Assembly: GCA_013397695.1 (NCBI GenBank)
Contig: VYZI01000074.1
Location: 62,001-126,000 of the forward strand
Length of the DNA: 64,000 nucleotides
Source: Centropus unirufus
Taxonomy: Eukaryota; Chordata; Aves; Cuculiformes; Centropidae
Direction of reading: 5' to 3'
Position 1 is the first letter of the stretch. Each line of letters begins with the position of its first letter. Shown here in pieces: positions 37,501 to 51,702 of this stretch. Both the position numbers and the translations under genes were made by a program. The notes under the pieces were generated by a model. The model saw only the letters and a program-made list of their open reading frames with translations. It had not been told where the DNA came from and did no database searches.

Positions 37501-40500
37501 TTTCATTGGGTTGCCTCAAGTTCTTAGGAAAAAAGACAATTAAATATTCTAAGGTAGAATATATTTTTCTTTTTCTTAACAGAAAAATTTTTTTTAATGG
37601 TGAAATCTGAAGACATGTTGAAAAAGTTGACTTAATCCCACCAAAGTTTTGTTTGGGTTCATCTTTCTTTCATATTTTATCTCCTTTTTTGTCTACTTTT
37701 ACTTTTGATTAAGGACAAGAAAGAATTTAAGACTCCAAATAATTCATCAGATCAGAAGCATTAATTCCTTCCCAGCTCTACTCACACTCACCTGCACTTT
37801 CTTTAAGTTTGTGATACAAATATAGGCCAAACTTGTTGCCAAACTTACTGGAGCAACCATATTTTAGACAAAACAAAAACAAAGAAAAAAACCCAATGTT
37901 TACTGTCAGCTGATGCAAACCAGCTTATTTCCTTGAGCTGGTGAGGAACTACACTGATATGGCTGAAGATACACCCAAATACATTTCATGTCATTGGTAT
38001 TTAAATTCTCCTCTGAACGGCAGTTATGTTCCCAAATTCAGAATTTACCCCAAAGTACATGGTATTCTCTGTGCATATTTCTATGTTTACTACTCACATC
38101 TTGTACAATAGCATAATATGTGTCATGTTATCCAGGGTTTGGGATCAAACATACATCACACATGAAAGTGAACATCCCTGTTAAGAAATACCTTAGCTCT
38201 CAGAGGTACTTGTTGGCTTTCTTATTCACTCCAAGAGCAAATAATGAGGCGGGCAAAAAGGCCAAGTGTTTCAGAGGGCCTGCATTCCTTTACATATTGA
38301 AGGGAGCTCAACTTAGTATCCATTTTCTTATCTTGTTCACTGCAAAGTCAAATCCTTAATTCTAACTCAAGAAAACACCTCTTATTAGGCAAGCTCTCAA
38401 ACCAGTTATCCTTATTTATTTATTTATTTATTTATTTTTGCAAGCCTAGGAGAGGTCACTGTTGTATTTTAGGCACAATTTAGCACTAAGAAGGTTCGGC
38501 ATGTTTCTACTACTGGGAACCTCCCATATGAAAACAACAATGAAATCCTACACAGCAATAAGAAATTCTGAAACAGACCATGCTGTTTCCGGCTATCAGG
38601 TGCATCACTCTCATCTGGTCACCTGAGAAATTCAGCTGAACTCAAGCTAACCTACAAAAACAGCTCCATAGGCCTCAACTTACAGGAAAGAAAGGTCATG
38701 TGGGGAAGCCTCCTGTAATGATTTTATTATCCAAAACATATGTGACTCTTGTTATAACACCTTTTAAAAACAATGCCCCTTTTAGGCGTCATGCTCAATA
38801 AAACACTTGTTCAAAACTCAGAATGAATTAGGGAGAGAAGGAAAAATAAAAGCCACACTTTTTATCATTACATTTTTATTGAAATTTAAACACTCAAGTG
38901 AAAGAGATTTACATAAAAGAATTTGACCTACATGATATGCCATACGTGACTGAAAATTGCTTTGCCATTCTTCATAAAGTTTTAGCTTGACTGGCAGATA
39001 GAATGTAAAAGCAATATGTGAGCTCTATTTCATTTAAATTTGCACTCTCATGTGTCAAATAGTATTACATATTTTTGCTGAATATTTTACAACAGCAGGG
39101 ACATTAGTTCAGTACCATTCTAAAGAATAATGCAAGGTATGCCAAAACAGATAGAATTTAAGAATCTTTACTTCAGCTTTTTTATATTCATACTTTCAGA
39201 GACTTACAATATCAGCAGAAGCCAATCAGGATACTTTTTTTTCTAAAAGTCAAAGGGACTTTTATCTTAAATAGAACTTTATTTATTTAAGGGAACTTTT
39301 AAAGTATCTGTATACTTCAAAGGAGTCAAGATTCCAATTTCCCTAAGTAAATTTTAGGAAGCTACTTTTTCTGACACAAAGGTACAAGCCATAAAATCTA
39401 TTATACTTATGTTACACTACAAGTATGACTAGTGAGATTCATTCCATATTTATCCTACTATTGTTTTAAGTATGATAAATGAAAAGTAAGCAAAAAAATT
39501 CAAATTGCCTTTGAACTGCAAATATAATCATTCTTTATATAAAATAGATTTTTCTTCTTAGAAAAATTAATTCACAAAAATCCCACTTAATTTATATTTT
39601 TTTTTCTATTAGTGATAAAAATAGAAGGACGGTTCATTTCCAAAGCTTGTCTGCAAAATATCGCTGCTAACAAAAAATTCTGTCTGCTTTCTACACATCA
39701 TAAAAATGACTGCCAAAAGAAAGCTAAACTGCACTACAAATATTTCATGATTCTTATCCAACAAGGTGATACAGGTTGGAACTCCTTGTAGATCTGGATA
39801 TATGCAGAAGAAGGCATGCCAGGCAAAACAAGAATACAGTAAATGTACCTTAACATTGGTTGTAATGAATGAAGTACAGCATAAGCTTCACTCGTGTCTT
39901 GCCAGAGAGAAGGCTCCAAGCAAAAAGAATTGCTAACAAAACCCAAACTCTTTGAAATGAAAGGATTCTAAACCCCCAAATCTGCAAAGTAAAGGATTAT
40001 AAGATCTGGAAATCTGTAAAATATTCAGGGGCCCTTGGTGAAATCAAGAAAAGGACTCTGTGAAATAATTTTTTACTTAAAATTATACAGCAAGGAAAGA
40101 AACAAATGATTGTTAGTAATCAATCACAAGTTAACAGCTTGTAAAGTCAACACGTCTAATTGTTACTGTAAGGGAATAAGTACAGCGATTAAGAAGAATA
40201 CATCACTAATTGCTCAAATATACTCCAGATCTGCAGTATCTGGAGAGATACTTTCTACACCTTTCACCTTTCTTTTCTACAGCGAGGATCCAGAGGAGAC
40301 AACTGGAGGCCCATGCAGCGCTTCATGGGAAAGTTCTCAACCACTTACTGTGAGGGGCTTAGCCTTTATACCGTTGAACAAATTACATCACCCCAAAAAG
40401 TAGAGTCTTCCTGCAGCTGTTCACATCCCCCACACCCCTTGCTCCCCAGAACATGTCCCAGGTCCCAGAAGATGAGAGGAGGAAGCAGGTGGATATTCCT

Positions 40501-40889
40501 TATCTCTAAGTGAAGGTGCTGTAAAGACACAACATTCCTGTCCGGCTCCTCTCTTTCACACAGCACAATTTTAGTGCTAATGAAGCACTTTCTCACAATT
40601 TTATGCATTAGAAATGGTACAGCACAACTCTACTGAGAGTGGAAAGTTACAGATTGAATACTGCACATAGCAATGGCATATGAATCCATCTGTGGATTAC
40701 ATATCATTCTAAGCCTATCAATCAGGACCCATCACTTCAACTCAATATCAGAGAATCAAAAAAGAACCCATAATTCTGTGGGAATTTTCTACAAAACCCT
40801 TATAACTTTGATGGCTTACTCAACAATGTTTATTTGGCATTACAATAAGCATATTGAGTAAGTGAGCTAGATCTTTTACTTATTTTTTG
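34506..40889. other. AT-rich non-coding DNA, no gene recognised
   Basis: No gene or mobile element is recognised. A (TTTA)n tract lies at 38412-38438. The stretch 40250-40510 is GC-richer and begins with a polypyrimidine tract and AG that resembles a splice acceptor, followed by an open frame, but no known protein is recognised. Remaining open frames are short and without motifs. Confidence 0.55.
38412..38438. repeat. (TTTA)n microsatellite
   Basis: Almost seven uninterrupted TTTA units, ending in a T run. This is a likely length-variable site. Confidence 0.9.
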
Positions 40890-42030
40890 GGTTATAGGTT
40901 CATAGTCATAGAATCAGAGAGTCAGGGAATAAGGGAATCAGAGAATAGTTTGGGTTGGGAGGGACCTTAAAGATAATCTAATTCCAACCCCCATGCCAGG
41001 TACAGGGACACCTTCCCCTACACCGGGCTACTTAAGGCCCCATCCAACCTGGCCTTGAATGCTTCTAAGGAGGAGACACCCACAACTTCCGTGGGTAACC
41101 TGTGCCAGTGTTTCACCACCCTAATTGTAAAGAATTCCTTCGTAATCTAATCTAAATCTTCCCCCTTCCAATTTAAAGCCATTCATCCTTGTCCCATCTA
41201 TACATGTCCTTGTAAAAGCTACCTCCCCAACTTTGTTGTAGCTCTCTTCAGGTGCTGAAACACTGCTATGAGGTCTCTTCACAGCATTCTCTTCTCCAGG
41301 CTGAATGAGCCCAAATATTTCGGCCTGTCCTCATCTCTGAATCAGGCATACAACCATTTCCTTATCAACCAAACGGTCCATCCGTCAAATCCATATATCT
41401 CCAATTTAGAGAGAAGGATGCTCCAGGGGACCACGTCAAAGGTTTTATAGAAGTCCAGATAGATTGCATCCATTGTTTTTCTCATGACCAGTGATGTGGT
41501 TACTCTGCCAAAGAAATCCACTGGGTTGGTCTGAAAGGACTGGCTCTTGGTGAAGCCACGCTGGCTGTCTCAAATGACCTCCTTGCCCTCCACTCGCTTT
41601 AGCATAGTTTCTATGAGGATCTGTTGATGATCTTCCCAGGCCCACAGATGAGGCTGACGGGTTGGTAGTTCCCAGGGTCATCTGTTCTACCCTTTTTAAA
41701 ATTGTCATAATGTTACCCTTCTTCCAGTCACCAGGGACTTCCCCAAGTTGCCATGACTTTTCAAATATCATAGAGATTTTCATGGTCACCCCATCAGCCA
41801 ATTCCTTCAGGAATATGAGATGCATCTTATCAAGTCCCATAGACATATAAATTCAGGTTCTTCAAATGGCCACGAACCTGATCATCCCCTACAGTGGGAG
41901 GAGTATATTCCCTGGTCTCCATCATGCTGTCCATTGAATCAAGAAGGGTGAGGAGAGCAGTTGTCATTGAAGACTAAAGCAAAAATGGTGTTGAATGCCT
42001 CAGCCTTTTCCGTTGAGTTTTGTACCTTAA
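40890..42030 (-). mobile_element. CR1 LINE with large internal deletion, minus strand
   Basis: The low-coordinate end shows the complement of the CR1 3' end (repeated AGAATC-like words near 40908-40945, then GTTTGGGTTGGGAGGGACCT). The ORF2 tail follows up to about 41340. There the sequence jumps from the C-terminal tail to a part of the reverse transcriptase that in an intact CR1 lies several hundred bases further 5'. The C-terminal polymerase segment, including the catalytic aspartate motif, is missing. The remaining polymerase sequence continues to about 42030, near the linker before the polymerase. The outer limit is approximate. Confidence 0.9.
41445..41846 (-). pseudogene. CR1 reverse transcriptase N-terminal remnant
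   Basis: A minus-strand open frame of 133 codons starts with a recognisable CR1 polymerase segment: an LDKMHLIFLKELAD block, then FEKSWQLGEVPGDWKKGNI, the sequence that leads into the first polymerase motifs. After about residue 52 the frame leaves the CR1 reading, and the true continuation is found in another frame (a frameshift near 41690). The catalytic motif is removed by the neighbouring deletion. In living CR1 this protein primes and copies element RNA at a nicked target. This copy cannot. Confidence 0.85.
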
Positions 42031-45000
42031 ATCTGAATGAACCACAAATATATAAAACTAATGTACACTAGTGAACACAAAAATTATGCACAAGCAAATA
42101 TACATGAATAAATGAAGTCTAAATATTTTTAAACATAGCATGATAATAAAAATGCATACATGTATGAATATAAAAGAATAACCCAAAATTATAAAAGTAA
42201 TATATTTGAAAATGTTACTAAACAATGGAATACTACCTTGTTTCATTATTTTCACATAAAATTTTAGTGCAAATTTGCCTTGTTTGATCAAACATTCTTG
42301 TGAGAATAAGATTGCATTTTTAATGGAAAATTGTCACTGTGTTTTCAGTCCTATTAATAATCTTTTCATAAAGTGGTCTTCATTTAGGTTGAATACCAAT
42401 ATAAATACATAATCATCCATTATGTACCCTGACACTTTAAGTCAAGGTTATGAGAAATTCATTTGCTAAAATAGTGGAGTAGCTTCATCTCATGCACTCT
42501 GCAATATTTCACTTTCCTGTTATTTGTAAGTTTCAGGTTTACTGTTCCCAAATTCCACTCCCCTACCCCTACTTTGAATTGTCTTTGGGATTTCTTTTTA
42601 AGCAAGGGCAACAACATTTTGGAGTCAACTATAGAAAAAAAAATCCTAACATAAATTCATCCTGCCAGCAGTAAAAGAGCAGTCAAGAGAATTGTCTCGT
42701 TGAGTACATCCACATAACTGTATTGACTCTTTTTCTGTAGTGCTCACCACTGCCATAATAAAGTGATGCACACAAAGGTTAGTCAACCTTCACAAGGTCC
42801 TTTCTAACTAAGGCTGGGACAGGAAAGTTTGACTGGGGTCTCTCTTTCATGGGTACTTCATCGGTCAATCTTCCCTTTGAAATCCCCAAGTCTTTGTCAG
42901 TTTGTTCCTTTACTTTTTATAATCATTGTTTGGAGTATTTGTGTGCATCCCTCTGTGTGAAACATTTTAAGGTACTGGGAAATCTCGTCTTTAAAAATAA
43001 AGTATTATGCCCAGTGGTATGCTTTAGACAGTGAGCCGCTGTCTGCCTATCATAGCCAAACCCCTCTAATCCCTAATTCTTCATATATGTATCTCTTCTC
43101 CTAGCTATTGTTTTGGGGAGTTGGAGGTTGGTGGGGTTCTTCTTGCAAGTTACTGTACTCCAGAGGATCAAATCTGTCTCGATTTATCATAAATAAAAAG
43201 CCATATCTAGCTTGAAAAGTTACAAAAAGCTACATAATACAGGTCTAACCTCCTGATTAGTATGCTTTATAGGTTATCCTGCCAGCCATACCCCTAGTGG
43301 ATTTCAGCTTGTCATGGTCTCAGCTGAAAAACATGGTATCAAATCACTGAGACTTAGGCATTTATCATCTGTGATTTTTTGTTTTCCAGTCTGTTGGAGA
43401 ATCAGGTGGCCTTCACATAAAGGAGTGAATCTGAGTATTAATTATTGTGCATCTGAGATTCTTGGATCTGGCTTCTTTTGATTGTGAGAAATAAGTAAAT
43501 TATTGCACAACATGTGCAACAATCAGAGAAAATAATACCTTATAGACTTCTTGTATCTTCACTTACCTTATACCCTCATGACGTTCAGTGTATGCTTTAC
43601 ACCGTTTCCCACCCATCCTCAGTATTTAGTATATAATCAGTGTCTAATATTTCAGAAGATCAATAACTCAGTGAGATTCAGTTTTGCATAAACCAGAGGC
43701 AGTTTTTAAGGTCTGACCTTGGTTGCATTGCTATGAGAACACTGTCTACTGGAAAGGCCTAAGATTTTTCTGCGCTGTTCCTGGATTTCTCTTAGTATTC
43801 TTATGCCATTCATATATTCCCTATACGTTTACTGATACTTCCTATACTATTCTTTCAGTAAAGGCAAATAACAAATGTTAGACAACAAACCTCATATTTT
43901 CCCTGGAATTTACTTGACAGCAATATTTCAGCTATTTTGGAAGAGGTGTGTAATGGGAAAATACCTAGAGAGATCTGCTGAAATAACTGTTATCCTTCTG
44001 AGGAATGATCAGACCACTGTATCATTCAATCCCTGTACAAAAGATAGGAAATGAGATTTACCGGAGGGAATCAGGGGGTTAATTTTTCTTATCTCTCCTC
44101 GTCCTCTCCTATTAAAACCTCCTCATTTCTTTCCTGTGTCACTTCTCCCTGAAAGTGTGTAACTCCCTCCTTTTGGGTCAAGGGCTTGCCTGCCATGTTA
44201 TAAATATTAATAATTTCAGTTCTTTACAAAGAATGGTGCACACAGTAGGTGAAGGATTTTCTAAAAGGCTTACTCCTTTAAAACTGATGATCCTAAGGGA
44301 GAGTGTATTGTCTAGTGAAAGGAGTGAAACTGGAATAGATGACTTCTAAGCTCTGCCAATGAATTCTTCTTTGACTCAGAAGTAATTTAATTCCTGTGAT
44401 GCAGTTTACCCACTTGCAGAATTAGCCTAATAATAATTACCTGGCTCACGGCATGTTCCAAGACTTCATTAGTGTTTATAGAGCACATTGTCAGGTTTGA
44501 GTTTTTGCCTCAAAACTCTGCATAGCAGGAAAGAAAACAATGAAACTTAATTATTATTAAGCAAGGGTCGAGTAAAGCAGAGTTCTTCACTCGCACTAAT
44601 CGTCTTTCTCTACATATCTATTTGTGTATAAATGTGCTGCATTCTATAGATTCTGAATGTTAAAAAATATTCCAAGCCTTCAAAATGAGGACCTGAAATT
44701 ACCTGAAAAATCTCAGTTTTGGGATGTGAGGGAGGCAGAGAAAGGATTGATGGCAAGGAAATTTGAGTGATACAGAAGAAAGGAATGTATTCACTAAATT
44801 CGGCCAGAAAAATTACCCCTCTTCTTTTTCTGTTGGTGAGTATGTTGGGATGATAATGGAATAACATGTTCTAATATCATCCAAACCTTCTCTGAGGCTT
44901 TTCTTGCACTGCTTGATTTCTTTGGAGCACCTATTTGTTATCTCAGTGGACACTCTGATCTGAACTGCATTAAATATTCACAACATCGCAGCTCCTCCAG

Positions 45001-47609
45001 CCTTTGTGTCTGTAGCTGAAATCTCTCTCTCTCAGGGAGTCATAAGCCAAGAATCTTACCTGCATACATTCTCAGCTGATTCTTATACTGAAAAACAAGT
45101 TCTCACTTTAAAGGCTAGATAACAGGCACTGAGATGCCTCATGACTCTCTTGTTATATAATTTTATGTAATCAAAAAACCTATTTTTTTTCATTTCTAGA
45201 ATAAATCTGTTGTTCCAGAGATGATATATTATCAAGAGGCATAGTGAAAAACAGGAAATTCACAAAGCAAATCCAATAAACAAGGACAAAACTAGACATT
45301 CGACAATTTAAAGAACCCATTTTTGTTCTCAGCTTCATAGAAACAAATTCTGTGAAAGGATTTAGCACTGCAAAAAACATCCAAAATATGCAGTGAGATT
45401 TTTTGAGTAAGGCCAAGATTTTCCCTGCTCATTTTAGTGGGATAGCTGTAATGATGAATTTCACCACTGTAATATTAATTAACAGGAGTCCAGTTCCATC
45501 CCCATCCACATACAAAACTATTGTGGGTGAATATTTTGATTCATATTATTAAGGGATTTGGTGGAAATAAATGGAAAAAAGTAGACAGTTAAATACTAAC
45601 ATTCAATAAACAGGAAGAATTGGAACAACTTTCAAAATATCTTCTATATAAAAAGGGAAGAGATAATGTTCAGAATCATCCACACATTGCAATGGCATGC
45701 ATGATGAAAATCTTTCTTGAAATATGTCGATGCCACTGTGCACAACAAGTAGAATGACACTGGATTTTTTCCCCTTAAGCATGTATAGTCAGCTGTTCAG
45801 CTTTTCTTTTTCAGAATATGTATGTAATCTTGGATGGGAACAAGATTTTGAATTAGTTAATGTCCTTACAGAAGAGAAGAAAATAAAAATCTGAATTTAG
45901 TAGTAATATAGACTTTATTGAAAGGGATTTATAGTACATGCATTTGCAGGTAGCTATGTAGACAAAAGGTAAATAAAACTATTTGGATCTAATACTGCTG
46001 TGTAAGATACTACTGTATCTCCTGAGTTTGGCAGGAGAATCCTGGATGTTTCCAGTGTATGACCTACTGCAATTTCCAGCTGTCTCACAGTTTTGATATG
46101 TTTCCTATAAGGAACATAACTGCTTTTCAAGTCCCAACCTCAGAGCTTCTCATTATACTTGCAAATAGTCAGCTAAAGTACATCTGTTCTTTACAGAGAA
46201 ATATGGGTTTATCTCTTTCTTTCTCTATGGCATTGACTGTGGCATACAAAAATATATATCAGATAAATTATTTTACCTTAAACACTGTATGTTCTAATAA
46301 GAAAGCACATACAGATAGATATACATCTAATTCAGTCACTGAAATATTCTGTTAAATAGAAAACTTTCAGGAAATATGTGATACTTTTATATTACACTGA
46401 GATACTTGTTTTAAAATCATCTAGGTGTACGACTGACATTGATGGAAAACCTTGGAGAAGTTTTTTGCTCACTAAGCACAGATTTGCATGATGGCAAACA
46501 GTTTCTCCATTACTGCCGATATTAAGAGACTGTATTCATCTACTTGACAATTTTTTTGCTTCCCTTCCCCCCTTTCTTGTTTCTCACTTTAGCTTGCTGG
46601 ACTGAAGAGTAAAGATCCTTCATTTAGCCATCATCCAGACCAATTGTTTTAGCCTGACACCCAGAATTAATTTAGAAGAATAAGATTATTGCAATGCAAA
46701 ATAATTCTTAGTAACTGCATTTAAGGTATGCAATATATACTGCAATTTTTATGGCTAGGTTGTTCACATTTTTCTTCAGTTGCTGCAAGAACACACTTTA
46801 AAACATATGCTTTAAATTACATTAAAATATATTTTATGGTAGTGCACTAAAAGCAAGGCAATCTGGTGGAAAAAAAAATCCCAGCAGCAGCAAATCTGGC
46901 ATGAGGTTATTATTGTGTTCTTATGTGCTGAAGTTTTGTTTTTCATTTGCATATTTGGTTTTGGAGTGGGAAAAGATAAGAAAGGACTATTTTCTATTAA
47001 AGTCATGATTCAGAAAAATTAAGGAGTAAATCAAAACAAAAAGTGAATTATTTATTTTTACCAGCAAAAAGATGTGAGGAAGTGCTAATACAGAGTGTAT
47101 TAAATTCCTAATATACACTAGATTTAGCAGCTTTCTCTGTTTATACAACTCCAGCGCTGTTAAAGACTTTACCAATAAGTATACATGGAAATAATAAGTA
47201 TACATTGAAAATAACCCGGTATTTGGTATTTTGGTGCAATATTGCAATAGAAATATACCTCTAGCTCTGCTGATCTATTTATTGTGCCATTACACAAACC
47301 CAGGGAATTTCAGAACTATCTCTCTCATCTTTAGATTCATGTATTTGTGCTTAGTATGTAAAGCAGGAGCATAACAAACTAGGAGCTGCTTATTTCCTGG
47401 AGAGGAGATACCCTAGGGGAGCTCCAAGCCCCTGCCAGAAGATGGGAGCTGAGATGTTCCTTTGTTATTCTCAGGAAAGCCTACTGTTACTCACAGATGT
47501 TGCGTTTGCCATCAACATCCAGCAATATGTTCAGTGTTAAGAAAACCTCAATGACAAGAGAAAATGATTCAGATTTACTGTAGTAAGCAGCCTTCTGCAG
47601 TCAGAAACG

Positions 47610-47631
47610 GCCCAGCAAAGCCCTGCTGGGC
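47610..47631. repeat. 8-bp perfect hairpin
   Basis: GCCCAGCA at 47610-47617 pairs with TGCTGGGC at 47624-47631 across a 6-base loop. This is a GC-rich short stem in a slightly GC-richer patch. Confidence 0.6.
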
Positions 47632-47855
47632 TTGGAGGAATTTTGCCTCTATTCCAGTTTAACAATGAGCCAGAAAGGAGACATTTGAAGCAATAAAGTG
47701 AGGAACAGATGGGTGAGCCAAAGGTTAGTGTTAATATGAACCTCTGAAAATTAGCTTTATGGTCTCATTACCACAGTCTGACACAAGAAATGTCATTGGA
47801 AGAAACAGAGGAAAGTGGTACAAGCACGGAGGGATCAAACACACATACAGACCCA

Positions 47856-47875
47856 CCCCCCCCCCCCCCCCCCCC
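47856..47875. repeat. Run of 20 C
   Basis: Twenty consecutive C, preceded by ACCCA. On the minus strand this is a run of 20 G, which can fold into a G-quadruplex. Such long homopolymers are also prone to length error in sequencing. Confidence 0.95.
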
Positions 47876-50800
47876 AAGAATATGTACATATTAATTCATA
47901 CAGAGGATTCTATGCACTTTCAGAGCTAACTAATTGGAGATGTAGGTGGTCTGCAAAGTTATCTATAACAGAGACATCTTTAGTAAAGACACCCTGATTG
48001 GAATTCTCATTGAGTTAGAGTTGCTAAAAGAGACTCATGGGTTTCAGAGGATATTAGGTGCCTCAGGTAGGAATGCATTTTGTTCGACAGCTCTCCCTTA
48101 GAATGCTTTCTCCAGACCTTATGTGCTTTGCCTCAGGGTTGTGATACGCATTACCATAGACAAGCACAGTGGTCTCACTGGTTCATAGATTGTACTAGGG
48201 GCGTGATCCATTATCCTAATTAATATGTTGAAAGAAATATTCAAGTAAAACATAAAATGATATCTTTTTAAGCTTCATCTACAGAAATTCATGTCTAGCC
48301 AAGTGAACAAATGCATTGAATTTTACTGGGAACTCAATATTATACTCATTGTCATAGATTATAATTCCAATGACATCTATGGAAAGACGCCAAATTAGAG
48401 TTGGTGCAAAAAACCTAGAACTAACTGCACATTTTATATTATTCTTTTTTTTTCTGCCACCTGAATGAATGTGTGTATGAATTTCATGTATTAACTCTAT
48501 AATATAAATACTCATCGATTTGGGGTTTTTTTGTTTTGTTTCATGTTTTTCAAAAAGGTGACTGACTAAAAGGGTCCTTGGCAAAGTGTATAGAGAATGA
48601 AATATAAATCCATACAAATCGCCAGAACACCACAGATTTTTGCAATGAAAGAAAGAATATATTATTTATTAACAGATTTTGGAGTTCACTAAACTTTGAT
48701 AGTCAAAAGCTCTCGGAAACAGGTTCTGTTAAGAGCTATGTTGGACCTTAAAATTAAAATAACTTGTATATCACCACTTGGAACCATAGTCTAGGAATTA
48801 CAAGATGTTTTAGTTTCACCTAAGAAAACTGAAAAAACCCCAAAAGATACAAAGTCTACATTGAAAAGAAGAAAAAAAAAACAACACAAAAGGCAATTAA
48901 CTATGAACAGAAAGAACCGCTTTGAAAGTATATATATCCTCCTTGACTTTTCTTTTACTGCATCTCATAAAGATATTGGCTTGAAACATTTTAGAACTCT
49001 AAACTCACCCTTGCTCTATAGTGGACTGTAATCTTTGTGCAATCATAAAAATGCTTGCAGGTTTACAGCATTTGCAAACTTTATCCAAAAATGCTATGCC
49101 AATTGGCCACCTAGCATCTTCTTTGAAACTTAATGCCTATTTCTCTGTGGAATGTCTGAAATAATAAAGACACTTTGCTCACTGACTAAAAGAGCAGAGA
49201 AAGAGGCAGGAATTTCTTCAGTTTCTATTGGAGCTTTTATATTCTATAAACAATTATTATCTTAACACATACACCCATAAATTTCTAATCTACTCAATCA
49301 TTTATATACAGAGTTAAAGAGAATAAACTATGTATATTGCTATTATGGCTTTCAGATAGAGAATGGATTTTTTAACTTTGCTGCTAATTTATTAAATAAC
49401 CCAATATCGATGGTAATGAGAGAATTATCCTCACAGCATCATTTAGAGACATTACAGGAAATGTAGCTAGGGAAAAAAAAAACAAAACCCAAATCTGCCT
49501 GAATCTTAAATGACTGCATTAGTTTCCAATCACATTCTCATTTATTTTGGGGTTTTTCTCTTATTTAAACTTGTTCTCTTGAATAAGTCAGAAGCGATTC
49601 TTTCCTATGATTTTGTAAGAGTAAGGACATACCAGCCTCTATAATTCCAAGCAACATTAACCCAACAGACTGTGACACAGTCAGACAAGTGCACAAAAAA
49701 GGGGCTCTTACCTTAAATTCAGGGTTCAGGATGTAGAATAATTTGGAGCAAATAACAAATCTCTGCCATTACATTTTTTTATATCTCATGGAAAAGATAT
49801 ACAGACACCTCTTCTGGTAGATAATGTGGATCCTTCCACTCCAAAAACTCAAGGTTCCCAAAACAGCTCATCCATAAATGCACACAAAAATGTGCCTTTC
49901 AGAAGTTGTAAGTACTCAAGTGGTGTCTCTCTGCCAGAGGATACAAATATATACAGATTACCATTTCTCCAATGTGCCTGTCCTTTCAAATGATTTCAAG
50001 ACTCACAGGTATATAAGAAATACAGTCCATTGAATAGTTGTCAACTGAGGTGAATTCTTTGTTGCCCTCTCCAACCGATGCCACTGAGATCTAGGAAGAC
50101 AATATTTCAGCAAAACGTACCTTTCAGCTGCTCTGTTGTTAAAAGTGTTCTAGAAATTGAAAAGGCCTTAAAATAATAAAAACTAACAACTTCATTCTGT
50201 GTTCACCCTAAAATTCTTCTAAGTTCACTTGAGCTTTTGCAGATACAAAAAAATATCAAATATTACTTCACCACCACAAACCCTACCCCTCCCCTACAAA
50301 CAAACACACAATCAAAATTTTAATCTGTGCTAGTTATAATGTTGCTTATAAAATTAATTTGCATATTTTTGGAAGGTAGTTTTTTTCCCAAATACACATC
50401 CTAAATATACAATCAAACCATTTAAAATTTCTAATGCAATTTCTATAAGACTAGCCAGTCCTGCTTATTATATAGTACTTTCTTCTAGCATGGCACATCT
50501 AGCATAGGTAGTGGAGTTCCTCTCTCCACAAGTGAGTAAACTGAGAAACAGAAAAGAAATGCTTAAGCTCTACAGAAGAACAGAGACCAGAACTGAAGCT
50601 GACCATGCTTATAGAGTACACAGTGACCTGAATGTTTATGAAGTATCATGTATATCCTCAGATAGAACATTTTATTTAACCAAATAGCACTGACTTTTGA
50701 GAAAGCCCCTGGATCAATTAATATACTAGAAAAGTCGTTTAAGTCTTTGTAAATGATGCTTTCCAGGCATTGAAGGATAGAGTCCTATTTAAAGAGTAGC

Positions 50801-51672
50801 ACAGATACAACGAGTTCTGTTGAAATGGATAATGTCAGATAGCTGCTTCAGCCAAGCCTCAGTAGATTTATTCCCTTGCCTTTTCAAGTTTAACCTTTCT
50901 AGTATCTGGCCTAGACAACTCTGGTGCTGTTGTATTATGCATAGCAGCTTTACTACTAAGTCTGCCTCCAGATGCAGCCAGCAAAACTTCCAGTGAAGCA
51001 AATGTCACATGCTTGCATTGCACTATTTAATTTTATTCCTCTAGCATCCAGACACCAACTCTGGTTATTACGGAACAAAAAGTATGTGGAGACAAATCAT
51101 ATATGCACATGTGTTTTATAGACATGGACAAATATATACAACCATGTATTATTTTTTTTAAACAGTGGGTGTCCTCATACAGTTAAAACGCATCACTGTT
51201 CTGTAGCATTTTTGGTGAAGAAGAAACGTATATAAAAGCTACCAAAATATGCGGCATCTATTTTCTGGAGATATCAGCGTGCTCTGTTTAATTACACAAT
51301 TTCAGAACCAGTTTTAACTCTGGGCTGGGACCATAGAGAATGATACACAGACTTGAACCACAGCCCAGTAGAACTCAAAGGAGCCCAGGTCCAGATTTGC
51401 AGGAGTTGGACATTATGTCTTCACCTTCTCTTTTCTGAGCCTGCCTATAAAGAGACTATTTAGGCAAAAGTGAAAATTCTCAAAGGGTTTTATCCCTTTG
51501 ATTTCAAAATAAAGCACATAAATGTTTCAGTTTTGATCCTAAAAGCCCAAATTGAAAACACGTATAATGATAAATAATAAAAAAATAAACTCTGGAAACA
51601 AGGAATACTTCTAAAAGTGCTTTTGTTTTCTTTTGTGTGTTCCACACACCTTCTTCTTTCCAACACCCATAA

Positions 51673-51702
51673 TTATTTCTAATATAATAATATTAGAAAT
51701 AA
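51673..51702. repeat. Perfect 13-bp inverted repeat
   Basis: TTATTTCTAATAT (51673-51685) is followed by an AATA loop and its exact complement ATATTAGAAATAA (51690-51702). It is AT-rich and so of low thermal stability, but a perfect 13-bp stem with a 4-base loop is unlikely to be pure chance at a given site. Confidence 0.8.

Noticed and set aside
50789..51001. Minus-strand frame of 70 codons with a protein-like composition
   Set aside because: No known motif, no homologous neighbour piece, and no promoter or splice signal that I can defend.
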